From an uncultured Pseudomonadota bacterium (GTDB taxonomy: Bacteria; Pseudomonadota; Gammaproteobacteria; Steroidobacterales; Steroidobacteraceae), in the NCBI GenBank assembly GCA_946479515.1, contig CAMLGF010000047.1, positions 1 through 27,482 of the forward strand: a DNA stretch of 27,482 nt, given 5' to 3'. Of this stretch, positions 1 to 7,624 are shown one piece after another. Position 1 is the stretch's first letter; the number at the start of each line of letters is the position of its first letter. The position numbers were made by a program, and so were the translations under genes. A model generated the notes under the pieces. It ran no database searches, was not told the DNA's origin, and was given only the letters and a program-made list of their open reading frames with translations.

Positions 1-189
1 GTGCAGCATTGCGAGACCCTTTTTTTTTATTGACCAAACGGGACAGGCGAGATGTCCCCGAGCCGCCGAAACGGCGCCGCTCCCTATCTCTGTCACGTGT
101 CGGAGTTTTGCCTCACCTTCACAAGAAAATTTTAGGCCTCTTTTGGCCTATGTCTGATAGAAATTCAGCTTGACGCTGGTCACGGCGAG
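1..189. other. Intergenic left edge with T-run and small hairpins
   Basis: No gene is supported here. A run of nine T lies at 20-28. It is followed by a short inverted repeat, GGGACA at 40-45 and TGTCCC at 53-58, with a 7-nt loop. A second 6-bp hairpin (TAGGCC at 133-138, GGCCTA at 145-150) lies nearer the first gene. The T-run could be the tail of a terminator of a gene outside the window, but its stem is not visible here, so this is only a description. Confidence 0.4.
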
Positions 190-199
190 TTGCTATGGG
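170..199 (+). promoter_or_regulatory. Possible sigma-70 promoter of the TonB-like gene
   Basis: A TTGACG -35-like hexamer (170-175) is followed after 18 nt by TATGGG (194-199), which is preceded by TGC in extended -10 style. Transcription would begin near 206. That lies downstream of the TTG at 190 and upstream of the ATG at 229, so it supports the ATG as start. The -10 is a weak match; this is a sequence-pattern call only. Confidence 0.35.
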
Positions 200-228
200 C
201 CAGGGTAATCGGCGATGAGGGAAATCGA

Positions 229-810
229 ATGGCCGCTCCAATATCCAATCTGAAGCACGACAAGAGTCGCGGCGGCGAGCGGCCGACGCCGGCTCGCATC
301 GCCAGCGCGTGCGTCGTAGGGATTGCGCACGTCGCGATCATCGGTTGGCTGGCGGGTCACATATCTGCCGCGCGCCGGATGGACATCCCGGTCGAACCGA
401 TTGTTGCCGAGATTCTGGCGATGCCCGCCGAAGGGCCCAAGACTGGCGACATATTCACGCCGGCCGATCGGCCGATCGAGCTCGAGCTTCCGGACGTGAC
501 GATCGTGTCCGAGCCGGAAATGGCTATCGACGCGCCGCGCATCGATCCAGGCCTCGCCGTCGATATCGCCCCTTACACGGCGCGTGCGGAGCTGATGCCG
601 GGAATCATCGCAACGATACTGCTGCTGCTCGAGATCGCGCCGGATGGGTCGGTCATCTCCGCGGAGATAGTCAGGAGCAATGCGGGGGATGCCGCCAATG
701 CAGCCGCGGTTCAATATGCCCAAGCTACCCGCTGGATGCCGGGCAAGATAGGCGGCGAGCCCCGCGCGATGCAGGCGAGCCTCACGGTGATCTTGGGTGA
801 ACGCGGCTGA
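229..810 (+). CDS. Small TonB-like protein (single TM, TonB C-terminal domain)
   Basis: A 193-residue protein. The ATG at 229 is preferred over the TTG at 190 because GAGGGA lies six bases upstream. A basic N-terminal cytoplasmic stretch leads into one membrane segment around residues 24-45 (ACVVGIAHVAIIGWLAG). A periplasmic linker follows, and then a C-terminal domain of about 75 residues with the TonB_C pattern: 'APDGSVISAEIVRSNAG', then 'A..YAQATRWMPGKIGG'. TonB proteins carry energy from ExbB/ExbD to outer-membrane receptors. Here the usual long Pro-Lys/Pro-Glu spacer is missing and no exbB, exbD or receptor gene is nearby. A true energy transducer is therefore uncertain, and a protein that merely uses the TonB_C fold is equally possible. 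The gene converges on the SRPBCC gene, with 39 bp between their stops. Confidence 0.8.
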   Translation: MAAPISNLKHDKSRGGERPTPARIASACVVGIAHVAIIGWLAGHISAARRMDIPVEPIVAEILAMPAEGPKTGDIFTPADRPIELELPDVTIVSEPEMAIDAPRIDPGLAVDIAPYTARAELMPGIIATILLLLEIAPDGSVISAEIVRSNAGDAANAAAVQYAQATRWMPGKIGGEPRAMQASLTVILGERG

Positions 811-849
811 GCCTCTGCCCAGCCGCGTCACGATCCATTCGATTCCACC

Positions 850-1299
850 TCACGCCCCGTCAGGAATCTCCGGCTCGACCAACGCCTTGAGATTGGCCAG
901 CGACTCCTGCCAGCCGAGATAGCAGCCGGCTTCGGGAATGACGTCGGGGACGCCCTCCTGCGTGATGTGCACTTCCGTGCCGCAGAACACCTTCTTGAGC
1001 GTGATGGTCACGTTCATCGAGCCGGGCAGATTGGGATCGTCGAACTTGTCCGAATACCGGACGCGCTCGCCCGGCACGAGTTCCACGAACTCACCGCCGA
1101 ACGAATGGCTCGAGCCGGTGGTGAAGTTGGTGAATGACATGCGGTACTTGCCGCCAACGCGCGCGTCGTGTTCGTGCATGCGCGCCGTGAAGCCATTGGG
1201 CGGCAGCCACTTGCACTTGGCATCTGCGTCGATGAAGGCCTTGTAGACGCGCTCCGGCGGGGCCGCGAGTACGCGATGCAGGCGGATGGTGCTGGGCAT
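850..1299 (-). CDS. SRPBCC (AHSA1/polyketide-cyclase-like) domain protein
   Basis: A 149-residue single-domain protein of the START/SRPBCC superfamily, AHSA1 branch. The N-terminal 'RVLAAPPERVYKAFIDAD' is the classic first strand and helix. It is followed by 'KWLPPNGF', a 'GGKYRMSF' strand and the 'W.ESL..L..LVE' C-terminal helix. Family members form a helix-grip fold with a hydrophobic pocket and often sit next to ArsR regulators; none is visible here. The ATG at 1299 was chosen because AAGGAG lies six bases upstream. In-frame starts at 1320 and 1428 would put that motif inside the coding region. No ligand can be inferred. The gene follows a terminator, so it is probably transcribed alone. 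Confidence 0.85.
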   Translation of the reverse strand: MPSTIRLHRVLAAPPERVYKAFIDADAKCKWLPPNGFTARMHEHDARVGGKYRMSFTNFTTGSSHSFGGEFVELVPGERVRYSDKFDDPNLPGSMNVTITLKKVFCGTEVHITQEGVPDVIPEAGCYLGWQESLANLKALVEPEIPDGA

Positions 1300-1341
1300 G
1301 GCAGTCTCCTTGAAAGTCATTTCGGGGGTGTGCGCAGGGTA

Positions 1342-1367
1342 GTCGAACCCGGCGGCGGGTTTTCGAC
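1342..1367. promoter_or_regulatory. Inverted repeat upstream of the SRPBCC gene
   Basis: GTCGAACCCG (1342-1351) pairs with CGGG plus TTCGAC (1356-1359 and 1362-1367), with a two-base bulge and a four-base loop. It lies 43 bp upstream of the SRPBCC start codon and downstream of the terminator of the preceding gene. It could be an operator or a 5'-leader hairpin. No regulator gene is adjacent, so its role is open. Confidence 0.3.
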
Positions 1368-1376
1368 AGCCCAATG

Positions 1377-1409
1377 AAAACGCCGGATGGCCCATCGGCC
1401 ACCCGGCGT
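1377..1409 (-). terminator. Rho-independent terminator after the SPOR-like gene
   Basis: On the minus strand two 13-base arms (plus-strand 1397-1409 and 1380-1392) pair fully, with one G-U wobble, around a four-base loop. TTTT follows immediately. The element begins about 30 bp after the stop codon of the SPOR-like gene and before the SRPBCC gene. It therefore separates the two transcription units. Confidence 0.8.
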
Positions 1410-1439
1410 CTCCGTCTCCCTGGGTCACGAGACCCGAAA

Positions 1440-3338
1440 CTATTTCTTGCCCGAGAGCCTGTCGATCAGCGAGGCGAACTTCGAGCCCTTCTTGTCGACC
1501 TTGACGCGCAGATGGCGCACGCCCGTGTCGCCGCTGCTGTCGTTGGTGATCTCGAGGGTGTGGGCGCCCAGGATTTCCAGCGTCTGGTCGAGGGTCTCCT
1601 CGTCCACCTGGGCGTGGGCATCGCGGCGGATGGACTTCGCCGGCGGCTTGCGCGGCCTGGCGGCCGGCGCTGGCGGCGCGGCGGGTTTGGCGGCGGCCGG
1701 CTTCTCGGCCTGTTTGAAGAATCGCGGCGAGGCTTCGCCGTCCACATCCTGCTGGATCTGCTCGGGCGTGTCGTCGTCCAGCAGCTTGAAGATGCCGCTG
1801 TTGGAAGCAGCGATGGACTGCGGCGTCGGCGCGGGGCCTTCCTTGATGTTGGCGGCGCGGTGGATGCCGCTGCGCTCGGCGTTGAGATCCGTGGCGCGCT
1901 CTTTCTCGATGGTGGTGACGGGCACCACGGACACGGTCTTGAAATCGGAGCGCACGTAGTACGCCACCTGCTTCGCGGACACCGCGTCGCTGAAGAAGCC
2001 CAGCCGCAGGCCGTACCAGTTGCGGCCCTCGCGGCTCGCTTCGGTGGTGTACAGCGTGTACGCGTTGAAGATGGCGAGCGGCGGCACCTTGCTCATGTCG
2101 AACGGGGTCACCGACCAGTCGAGCTGCACGGCGAACAGCACGGGCGCGTTGCGCGTCACCGCGCTCTTGATGGCCGCCATGGACTGCGCGTCTTCGGGCT
2201 TGATGACGCGGATGGCCTCGTCGACGCTGGCTTCCTGCGAGCCCTCGCGATACGGCGTGTGCCGCTCGAGCAGGCGGATGGTCTGGGTGTCGGAGAGATC
2301 GTCGAGTTCCTCGAGCACCTGGCGCACGTTGTTGAGCGACGGCAGCGGTGAGTTCGTGGCGCTCAGCGCCGGCATCTGCACGGTCGGCTCGGGCGGCGGC
2401 GCCTTGGCGGCGACGGGTGCGGGCGGCGTGGCCGCGGGCCTGGCGGACGCGGGCTGCAATGCCGGCGCGGAGACCTGGGCAGCGATCTTCGGCGCGGGAG
2501 TCCTTGTTTGCGCGCCCGGGCTCGCGGCAACCGGTGCGGCCGATGGGGCCGGCCGCGTGGCGGGTCTGGCCGGCGCCGCGGCCCTGGTGGGCGCGGCGGT
2601 TGGCGCGGGAGGCCGGGTCACGGGTTTCGTGGCGGGCTTCGCGGCGGCGGGCTTGGCAGGCGCGGGTTTCGCGGCCGCGGGCTTGGCGGCCGGCTTTGCG
2701 ACCGGAGCCTTGGCAGTCGCCTTGGGCGCAGGCCGGGCGGCGGCCGCGGGCCTAACTACCTCGGCCTGGGGCGCGGGCGGATGCACCACGGGCACGTCGA
2801 TGGGCCGGAAATCGGTATCGCTGTCCGACAGCACGAAGGGCTCTTCGAATTCGGGCTTGGGAGCCGGCGGCGGCGTGGACGCAAAGGGATGATGCGCGGG
2901 TGCCGCGGGCTTGGCCGCGGGCGTGGGCGCGGTGCTTCTGGTCGCGGCCGGGGCGGCGGGCGCAGCCGCTGCGGCAGCGGGCGCGGCGGGCTTGGCGGCG
3001 GGTTTCGCGGCCGCCGGCGTGGCGTCGGCCTTCGGCTTCAGATTCTTGCCCGGCGCTTCCCCGGCCCAGGCCTGGGGATAGATCTCGCGCACGATGGTCA
3101 GCATTTCCTCGGCGGCCTGCAGGGTCTCGAAATAGCCCATGTGCAGGCGGAAGCGCTCGCGGCCGTCTTCGCGGCGGCGGCTGACGAAGAATGTGTACTG
3201 GGCGAGCGTCGGGTCTTTCGGCTGCGACAACGCCATCGGCGTGGTCGATGACGTGAGATTGATGACAAAGCCGCCGGACGCGGCCGCGCCGGTGGGCCGC
3301 GTCAGCTTGCTGACGACGTAATCTGCCTTGGCACTCAT
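1440..3338 (-). CDS. SPOR-like protein with two similar domains and a long Ala/Pro/Lys-rich linker
   Basis: A 632-residue protein. Residues about 22-95 form a first SPOR-like unit ('QYTFFVSRRREDGRERFRLHMGYF', then 'AEEMLTIVREIYPQAW'). Residues about 400-478 form a second ('VLFAVQLDWS', 'WYGLRLGFFSDAVSAKQVAYYVR'). Between them lie roughly 250 residues built from KPAA, AAKP and PAP repeats, like the AlgP or histone-H1 type. A second KPAA patch precedes the acidic/basic C-terminal 80 residues. SPOR domains bind denuded peptidoglycan at division sites, but no signal peptide or membrane segment is seen, so the location is unclear and the SPOR assignment rests on pattern only. The ATG at 3338 fits the start of the conserved part. 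A GTG at 3407 would add 23 residues, and neither has a strong ribosome-binding site. A clear terminator follows the gene. Confidence 0.75.
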   Translation of the reverse strand: MSAKADYVVSKLTRPTGAAASGGFVINLTSSTTPMALSQPKDPTLAQYTFFVSRRREDGRERFRLHMGYFETLQAAEEMLTIVREIYPQAWAGEAPGKNLKPKADATPAAAKPAAKPAAPAAAAAAPAAPAATRSTAPTPAAKPAAPAHHPFASTPPPAPKPEFEEPFVLSDSDTDFRPIDVPVVHPPAPQAEVVRPAAAARPAPKATAKAPVAKPAAKPAAAKPAPAKPAAAKPATKPVTRPPAPTAAPTRAAAPARPATRPAPSAAPVAASPGAQTRTPAPKIAAQVSAPALQPASARPAATPPAPVAAKAPPPEPTVQMPALSATNSPLPSLNNVRQVLEELDDLSDTQTIRLLERHTPYREGSQEASVDEAIRVIKPEDAQSMAAIKSAVTRNAPVLFAVQLDWSVTPFDMSKVPPLAIFNAYTLYTTEASREGRNWYGLRLGFFSDAVSAKQVAYYVRSDFKTVSVVPVTTIEKERATDLNAERSGIHRAANIKEGPAPTPQSIAASNSGIFKLLDDDTPEQIQQDVDGEASPRFFKQAEKPAAAKPAAPPAPAARPRKPPAKSIRRDAHAQVDEETLDQTLEILGAHTLEITNDSSGDTGVRHLRVKVDKKGSKFASLIDRLSGKK

Positions 3339-3558
3339 TGGTGGACCGATTCCCCGAAAGACGTTGAGACCGGACCGCGCCCCTTCCCGGACGCGATCTT
3401 TTTTCACTCACTGAGGGAGTGTGCGAAGCGACCCATATACGGTCAACGGGCGAACTGAGCACGCTGTCGCAGAACACAGACCGAAATATGCGCTGCCCTA
3501 GAGGAAATGAGACATAACGGCCCGGCCGGCAATGCTGCACGGCGAGAGCCGCAGGCGG

Positions 3559-4092
3559 CTAGCGATCGAAGCGATCCCAGTAGCGGCCGGCCGATGAGAA
3601 GCGCTGCGCGTAGTACTGGTCGTCGAGCGAATCGACGGTGACGGGTTTGCCGGCGCCGGGTGCGTGCACGAAGCGGTGATCGCCCACGTAGATACCGACG
3701 TGATTGACCTTCCGACTGCCGATCTTGAAGAACACGAGGTCGCCGCGGCGCAGTTTGCCGGGCTTGATCTGGCGCGCGCCCTCGGCCTGATCGCGCGACG
3801 TTCGCGGCACGCTGAGGCCTAACTGCCGGTGCGCGTAGAACACGAGTCCGCTGCAATCGAAGCCGGCGCGCGTCGCACCGCCGTAGCGATACGGCGAGCC
3901 TCGCAGGCGCAGCGCGAAGGCCGCGACCTCTTCGCCGAGCGTGCGCAGGTTCGCGGCGCCGCCGCTGCCGTCCCAATGTTTCTGCCCATGGTGCGGCACT
4001 GAGGCGGCTTTGGGGGCGTGGGTGGGCCTGGGCGGCGGCGAGCTGGCGCAGGCGGTGAGGAGAAGGAAAATGGGGACATGCCTAATTTTCAT
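3559..4092 (-). CDS. NlpC/P60-family lipoprotein (C40 cysteine peptidase)
   Basis: A 177-residue predicted lipoprotein that should cleave cell-wall peptides in the periplasm. The signal peptide is very short, and its lipobox (LTAC, Cys15) predicts lipid attachment. After a Pro/His-rich linker comes the NlpC/P60 fold. Nucleophile Cys80 lies in 'GFDCSGLVFYAH', catalytic His131 in 'NHVGIYVG', and His143 in 'RFVHAPG', so all catalytic positions are present. The first nine codons and two bases of the tenth lie within one arm of a 39-bp perfect inverted repeat. The start codon would thus be buried in an RNA hairpin if transcription comes from the GGDEF-EAL gene upstream. Family members such as Spr/MepS are murein hydrolases; which bond this one cuts cannot be read from the sequence. 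Confidence 0.9.
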   Translation of the reverse strand: MKIRHVPIFLLLTACASSPPPRPTHAPKAASVPHHGQKHWDGSGGAANLRTLGEEVAAFALRLRGSPYRYGGATRAGFDCSGLVFYAHRQLGLSVPRTSRDQAEGARQIKPGKLRRGDLVFFKIGSRKVNHVGIYVGDHRFVHAPGAGKPVTVDSLDDQYYAQRFSSAGRYWDRFDR

Positions 4093-4174
4093 TGTCACAT
4101 TCCCGCCGCCATGCGCCGCTGGCAATGGTGCCGATGAATGTGACAATGAAAATTAGGCATGTCCCCATTTTCCT
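4064..4174. repeat. 39-bp perfect inverted repeat with a 33-nt spacer
   Basis: The left arm (4064-4102) and right arm (4136-4174) are exact reverse complements over 39 bases, and the match ends at both sides. Each arm contains TGGGGACATGCC followed by an AT-rich TAATTTTCATTGTCACATTC, unlike the GC-rich surroundings. The right arm touches the last base of the GGDEF-EAL stop codon, and the left arm contains the start and first nine codons of the NlpC/P60 gene. In RNA it would form one very stable hairpin. Palindromes ending in GGGGACA/TGTCCC resemble small repeats mobilised by REP-associated (RAYT) transposases in Gammaproteobacteria. That link is inference from memory, and no transposase is nearby. 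Confidence 0.9.
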
Positions 4175-6714
4175 CAGGAGGCGGCGCGGTGGTCGGCGAT
4201 CTCGCTTCCGGGCCGGCGTGACTCGAGGATCTCGGTGAGCGCGGCGGCCGACATGGGTCTGGCCAAGTAGAACCCCTGCGCGGACTCGCAGCCGCGCGAG
4301 CGCAGGAAGTCGAGCTGTGCGCCCGACTCCACGCCTTCGGCGGTCACGCGTTTTCCGAGCGTATGCGCCATGGTGATGACCGATTCGACCAGGGCCCCCG
4401 CGGATTCGTTCTGTGGGACTTCATCCAGAAAGCTGCGGTCCAGTTTGACCGTGTGCACAGGATAACGCCGCAGGTAGTTCAGCGACGAGTAGCCGGTGCC
4501 GAAGTCATCCAGGGCCAGTTGCACGCCGAGCTGCGCCAGGGCGCGCAGCGGCTCCTCCACCTCGCTGTCGGCCAGCACGGATTCCACCAGTTCGAGCTCG
4601 AGGCAGCCGGGGTTGATACCGTGATGGACGAGCGCCGCCTGCACCAGCTTCACGAAATTGGCATCCTTGAGCTGCTGCACGGACACGTTCACCGAGAACA
4701 TGCGCGGCGCGATGCCCGCCCGCACCCACTCCGCGTACTGCTGGCAGGCGGTGTCCAGCACGAAGCCGCCGATGTCGGTGATGAGCCCGGAATGCTCCGC
4801 GGCCGGGATGAACTCGCCCGGTAGTTTGATGCCGTCGTAGCGCGTCTGCCAGCGCAGCAGCGCCTCGATGCCGCACAGCCGCCCGTCCTGGAGCGAGAAC
4901 TGCGGCTGATAGAAGAGCGCGAACTCGCGCCGGCGCAGTGCGCGGTGCAGGCCGCTGTCGGTGAAGGTGACGCGGCGCTGCGCCATGTCGCGCTCGAAGA
5001 ACACGGCGCGGCCGCGCCCCTGCGACTTGGCGCGATACATGGCGAGGTCCGCCTGGCGGATCACGTCCTCGAGATCCACGCCGTCGTCCGGGAACAGCGT
5101 CACGCCGACGCTGGCGCGCATCTGGTGGTCGCGTCCGCCGAGATTGGCCGGGAGCGCCAGCGAGCGGATCACGCGCTCGGCGATCTGCCGCACGGTGTCG
5201 AGGTCGCCGACGTTACGCAGCAGCACGGTGAACTCGTCGCCGCCGAGCCGGGCCACGGTGTCGCCTTCCTTCGTGCACGCTTTCAGGCGATGCGCCACGA
5301 TGGACAGCAGCTGGTCGCCGGCCGAGTGGCCCAGCGTGTCGTTGACGCGCTTGAAGTGGTCCAGGTCCACGTACATGAGCGCGCCGCGCGTGAGGCCGGT
5401 GGCCGCGGCGGCCAGTTCCTGCGCGAGACGGTCGCGGAACAGCGCGCGGTTCGGCAGCTGGGTGAGCGGGTCATAGTGCGCCTGGCGATACAGGCGTTCG
5501 TCGCGGGCGCTGTTGGACAGCGCCGCTCGCAGCCGCTCGGCGAAGGCCGCGCCGTAGTCGGCCACGGCGGGGTCGCGCGCCGGTTCGCCGTGATAGCCCA
5601 CCACCAGCAGGGCCGAGAGACGGTCGTCGTCCAGCACGGGCCACAGCCAGAAGAATTCCGAGCCCACGTCGCGCATGGAGAGCAGGAAGGAATGCCGCGG
5701 TTCTTCGATGCGCGCGATGGTCAGGCCCTCGGGCGCCTCGCGCACCGTGGCGATCATGGCGAGATCGAATGTCACGCGCTGCACGGGCAGTTCCTCCGCG
5801 CCCAGCGCCGCCATGAACAGCCGGCCATGGGAATGCGCCGTGGGGTCGAGCAGTACCACGCCCACGCACTGGCTGCGCGTGAGCTCGCGGAATTTCGGCA
5901 GCACGACGTCGAGCGCCCGATCGATCTCGCTGGCGGCGAGCAGCGCGCGATCGACCTCGCCCAGCACTTCGAAGGCCCGCCAGTCGCGCGACAGCGAAAG
6001 CGCGGTGGTGTTGAACTCGCGCTCGAGCGGCGCGAATTCCGTCACGGTGGTGTGCGGCAGGGATTCGAAGCGGCGCTCACGCAGCCGGACGAGCCCGCGC
6101 TGCAGGGCGCGCAGCGGCGGCAGGTAGTGTTCTGCAATGAGCGCGGCGACCGCGAAGGCCACCAGCAAGGTCAGCACCAGCAGTCCCAACGCCATGGGCG
6201 CGAGCTCCGCGGCGGCCGCGCCGAAGCTGGCCTCGGGAGCGAATACCACGACGATGTTCGCGGAGGCCGGGTCATCCGCGTGCGCCGGCGGCAACCAGGT
6301 CATGGCGCCGCGCCACTCACGGCCGGAGGCATACCAGGCGAGGATGGTGGTGCCATTCGGCACCGCCACGGCGTGCGGTGCGCGCCGCGCGAACAGTTGC
6401 ACCAGCTCTTCCGGCACGGGCGAATTGCTGAACCGCGCCGCGCCGACGCCGTCGAGCACGACCAGATAGCGGCCGTCGAGGCCGCGCGCGAAATCCCCGG
6501 GCAGCGTGCGCGCATTGAACAGCAGCGTGGACGCCTTGTCGCGCGACAGGGCGACGAGCTCCTGGTTCTGCAGGGTGGCGCGCCGTTCCTCCGCCTCGAA
6601 CCAGTGCGACAGCACGGCGATGCCCACCGGAATCAGCATGGCGATGCAAATGATCAGCCACAGCCGGCGCGTGAGCCCGCTGCGCAGGATCGAGTTGTAC
6701 GGTGGTTCGCCCAT
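4174..6714 (-). CDS. Membrane GGDEF-EAL protein (c-di-GMP cyclase/phosphodiesterase)
   Basis: An 846-residue inner-membrane signalling protein. The order is TM1 (about 17-36), a periplasmic sensor of about 135 residues, TM2 (about 173-195), a HAMP-like segment (about 196-245), a GAF-like region (about 250-400), GGDEF (about 410-570) and EAL (about 580-835). GGDEF is intact at 491-495 (RLGGDEF). The inhibitory I-site, normally RxxD five residues upstream, reads KEGD, so product inhibition may be lost. The EAL domain keeps EAL (617-619), ELVES (709-713), DDFGTGYSSL (736-745), KLDRSF and EGVES, so phosphodiesterase activity is expected. The net direction (making or degrading c-di-GMP) cannot be decided. 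The ATG at 6714 has only a weak GGAAG upstream. A 39-bp inverted repeat begins at its stop codon. Confidence 0.95.
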   Translation of the reverse strand: MGEPPYNSILRSGLTRRLWLIICIAMLIPVGIAVLSHWFEAEERRATLQNQELVALSRDKASTLLFNARTLPGDFARGLDGRYLVVLDGVGAARFSNSPVPEELVQLFARRAPHAVAVPNGTTILAWYASGREWRGAMTWLPPAHADDPASANIVVVFAPEASFGAAAAELAPMALGLLVLTLLVAFAVAALIAEHYLPPLRALQRGLVRLRERRFESLPHTTVTEFAPLEREFNTTALSLSRDWRAFEVLGEVDRALLAASEIDRALDVVLPKFRELTRSQCVGVVLLDPTAHSHGRLFMAALGAEELPVQRVTFDLAMIATVREAPEGLTIARIEEPRHSFLLSMRDVGSEFFWLWPVLDDDRLSALLVVGYHGEPARDPAVADYGAAFAERLRAALSNSARDERLYRQAHYDPLTQLPNRALFRDRLAQELAAAATGLTRGALMYVDLDHFKRVNDTLGHSAGDQLLSIVAHRLKACTKEGDTVARLGGDEFTVLLRNVGDLDTVRQIAERVIRSLALPANLGGRDHQMRASVGVTLFPDDGVDLEDVIRQADLAMYRAKSQGRGRAVFFERDMAQRRVTFTDSGLHRALRRREFALFYQPQFSLQDGRLCGIEALLRWQTRYDGIKLPGEFIPAAEHSGLITDIGGFVLDTACQQYAEWVRAGIAPRMFSVNVSVQQLKDANFVKLVQAALVHHGINPGCLELELVESVLADSEVEEPLRALAQLGVQLALDDFGTGYSSLNYLRRYPVHTVKLDRSFLDEVPQNESAGALVESVITMAHTLGKRVTAEGVESGAQLDFLRSRGCESAQGFYLARPMSAAALTEILESRRPGSEIADHRAAS

Positions 6715-6842
6715 CTAACTTCCGCTGGCCCGCGCGCGTGTGCGCACGGGGTCTCCCTGATATCAGCGGGACTTTACGGAATGCAGCCGCGCGCAAATGC
6801 GCGGCGCGTCACGATTGCGGGCGCGCTCGGCGCTCGCGGGAA

Positions 6843-7562
6843 TCAGGCGGGGCGGTTTTTGGCGGGTTGCACCGCGATGGGCTGCGGTGGCCGCAAGGCG
6901 GCGAGCTGACGAATCCCCGCATGCGTGTAACGGTAGACGCCGCGGGCGCCGCGGCGCGAGGCTCCCAGCATGCCCCGGGCGACCGTCTCCGCGGGAATGG
7001 CGCGGTAGATCTCGCGCTTGCCGGTGAGCAGCGGATTCACCAGCGGCGCAAACAGCCGCCCGGCGAGCTCCAGCGGTCGCAGCTGCCGACGTGGCCCTGA
7101 CAAGAGACTGGGCTGGAGGATGTCCAGCGACGGAAAGCCCACCGCGGTGACGGCCTCTTCCATTTGGCCCTTGGTGCGCAGGTAGAACTTCTTCGAGGCC
7201 GCATCGGCCCCCACCGAGGAGACCACGATGAAACGCACGGCCTGCAGCGCCCGGGCCGCCTGCGCGAATTGCAGCACCGCGTCCAGGTCCACATCGCGGA
7301 AGGCTTGTTGGGAGCCGGCATCGGCGATCGTGGTGCCGATGCAGCAGTAGGCGTCGGTGACCACCAGGCCCTTGAGCTGTTCGGCCATGCGCGGAAACAC
7401 CACCACGCGGTTGGCGAGGCGCGGATGCTCGCGTCCCAACGGCCGGCGGGTGACCGCGTAGACCCGCGCATAGTCCGGTGCCTCGAGCAGGATGTTCAGG
7501 AGCTGGCCGCCGACCATGCCGGTGGCGCCGGCGACCAGCGCAATCTTGGGCGTACTGTTCAC
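6843..7562 (-). CDS. Atypical short-chain dehydrogenase, HTATIP2/NAD(P)-binding type
   Basis: About 239 residues with a Rossmann fold. The N-terminal nucleotide-binding glycine motif is GATGMVG, followed by a basic 'AVTRRPL' after strand two. 'SSVGADAASKKFYLRTKGQMEEAV' carries a YxxxK pair, and 'LDILQPSLLSGPR' is typical of the HTATIP2/CC3-like atypical SDRs. Such proteins bind NADP(H); many have no known substrate. The start is uncertain. A GTG at 7562 puts the Rossmann strand at the usual distance from the N-terminus but lacks a clear ribosome-binding site. An ATG at 7598 would add 12 residues. The gene follows the FMN reductase gene by 62 bp on the same strand, suggesting a two-gene redox unit. 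Confidence 0.85.
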   Translation of the reverse strand: MNSTPKIALVAGATGMVGGQLLNILLEAPDYARVYAVTRRPLGREHPRLANRVVVFPRMAEQLKGLVVTDAYCCIGTTIADAGSQQAFRDVDLDAVLQFAQAARALQAVRFIVVSSVGADAASKKFYLRTKGQMEEAVTAVGFPSLDILQPSLLSGPRRQLRPLELAGRLFAPLVNPLLTGKREIYRAIPAETVARGMLGASRRGARGVYRYTHAGIRQLAALRPPQPIAVQPAKNRPA

Positions 7563-7624
7563 GCGGCGAAGCTTAGGGCAACTCCGCGCAAGTTGCATGG
7601 GCGCGGTCGGCGCCAGTTTGTTTG

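Noticed and set aside
1..12. 12-bp match to the reverse complement of 3529-3540
   Set aside because: A 12-base match is expected many times by chance in a window of this size.
20..28. Rho-independent terminator at the left edge
   Set aside because: Only the T-run is seen; the preceding 19 bases do not form a stem.
4945..6909. Long plus-strand open frame (654 codons) opposite the GGDEF-EAL gene
   Set aside because: It is rich in Arg, His, Gly and Gln with no domain, as expected of antisense frames in GC-rich DNA. The minus-strand gene has intact catalytic motifs. Other long antisense frames (1374-2351, 11021-11974, 12023-13096, 13434-14435, 16650-17552, 19694-21010, 21541-22686, 23533-24363) were rejected for the same reason.
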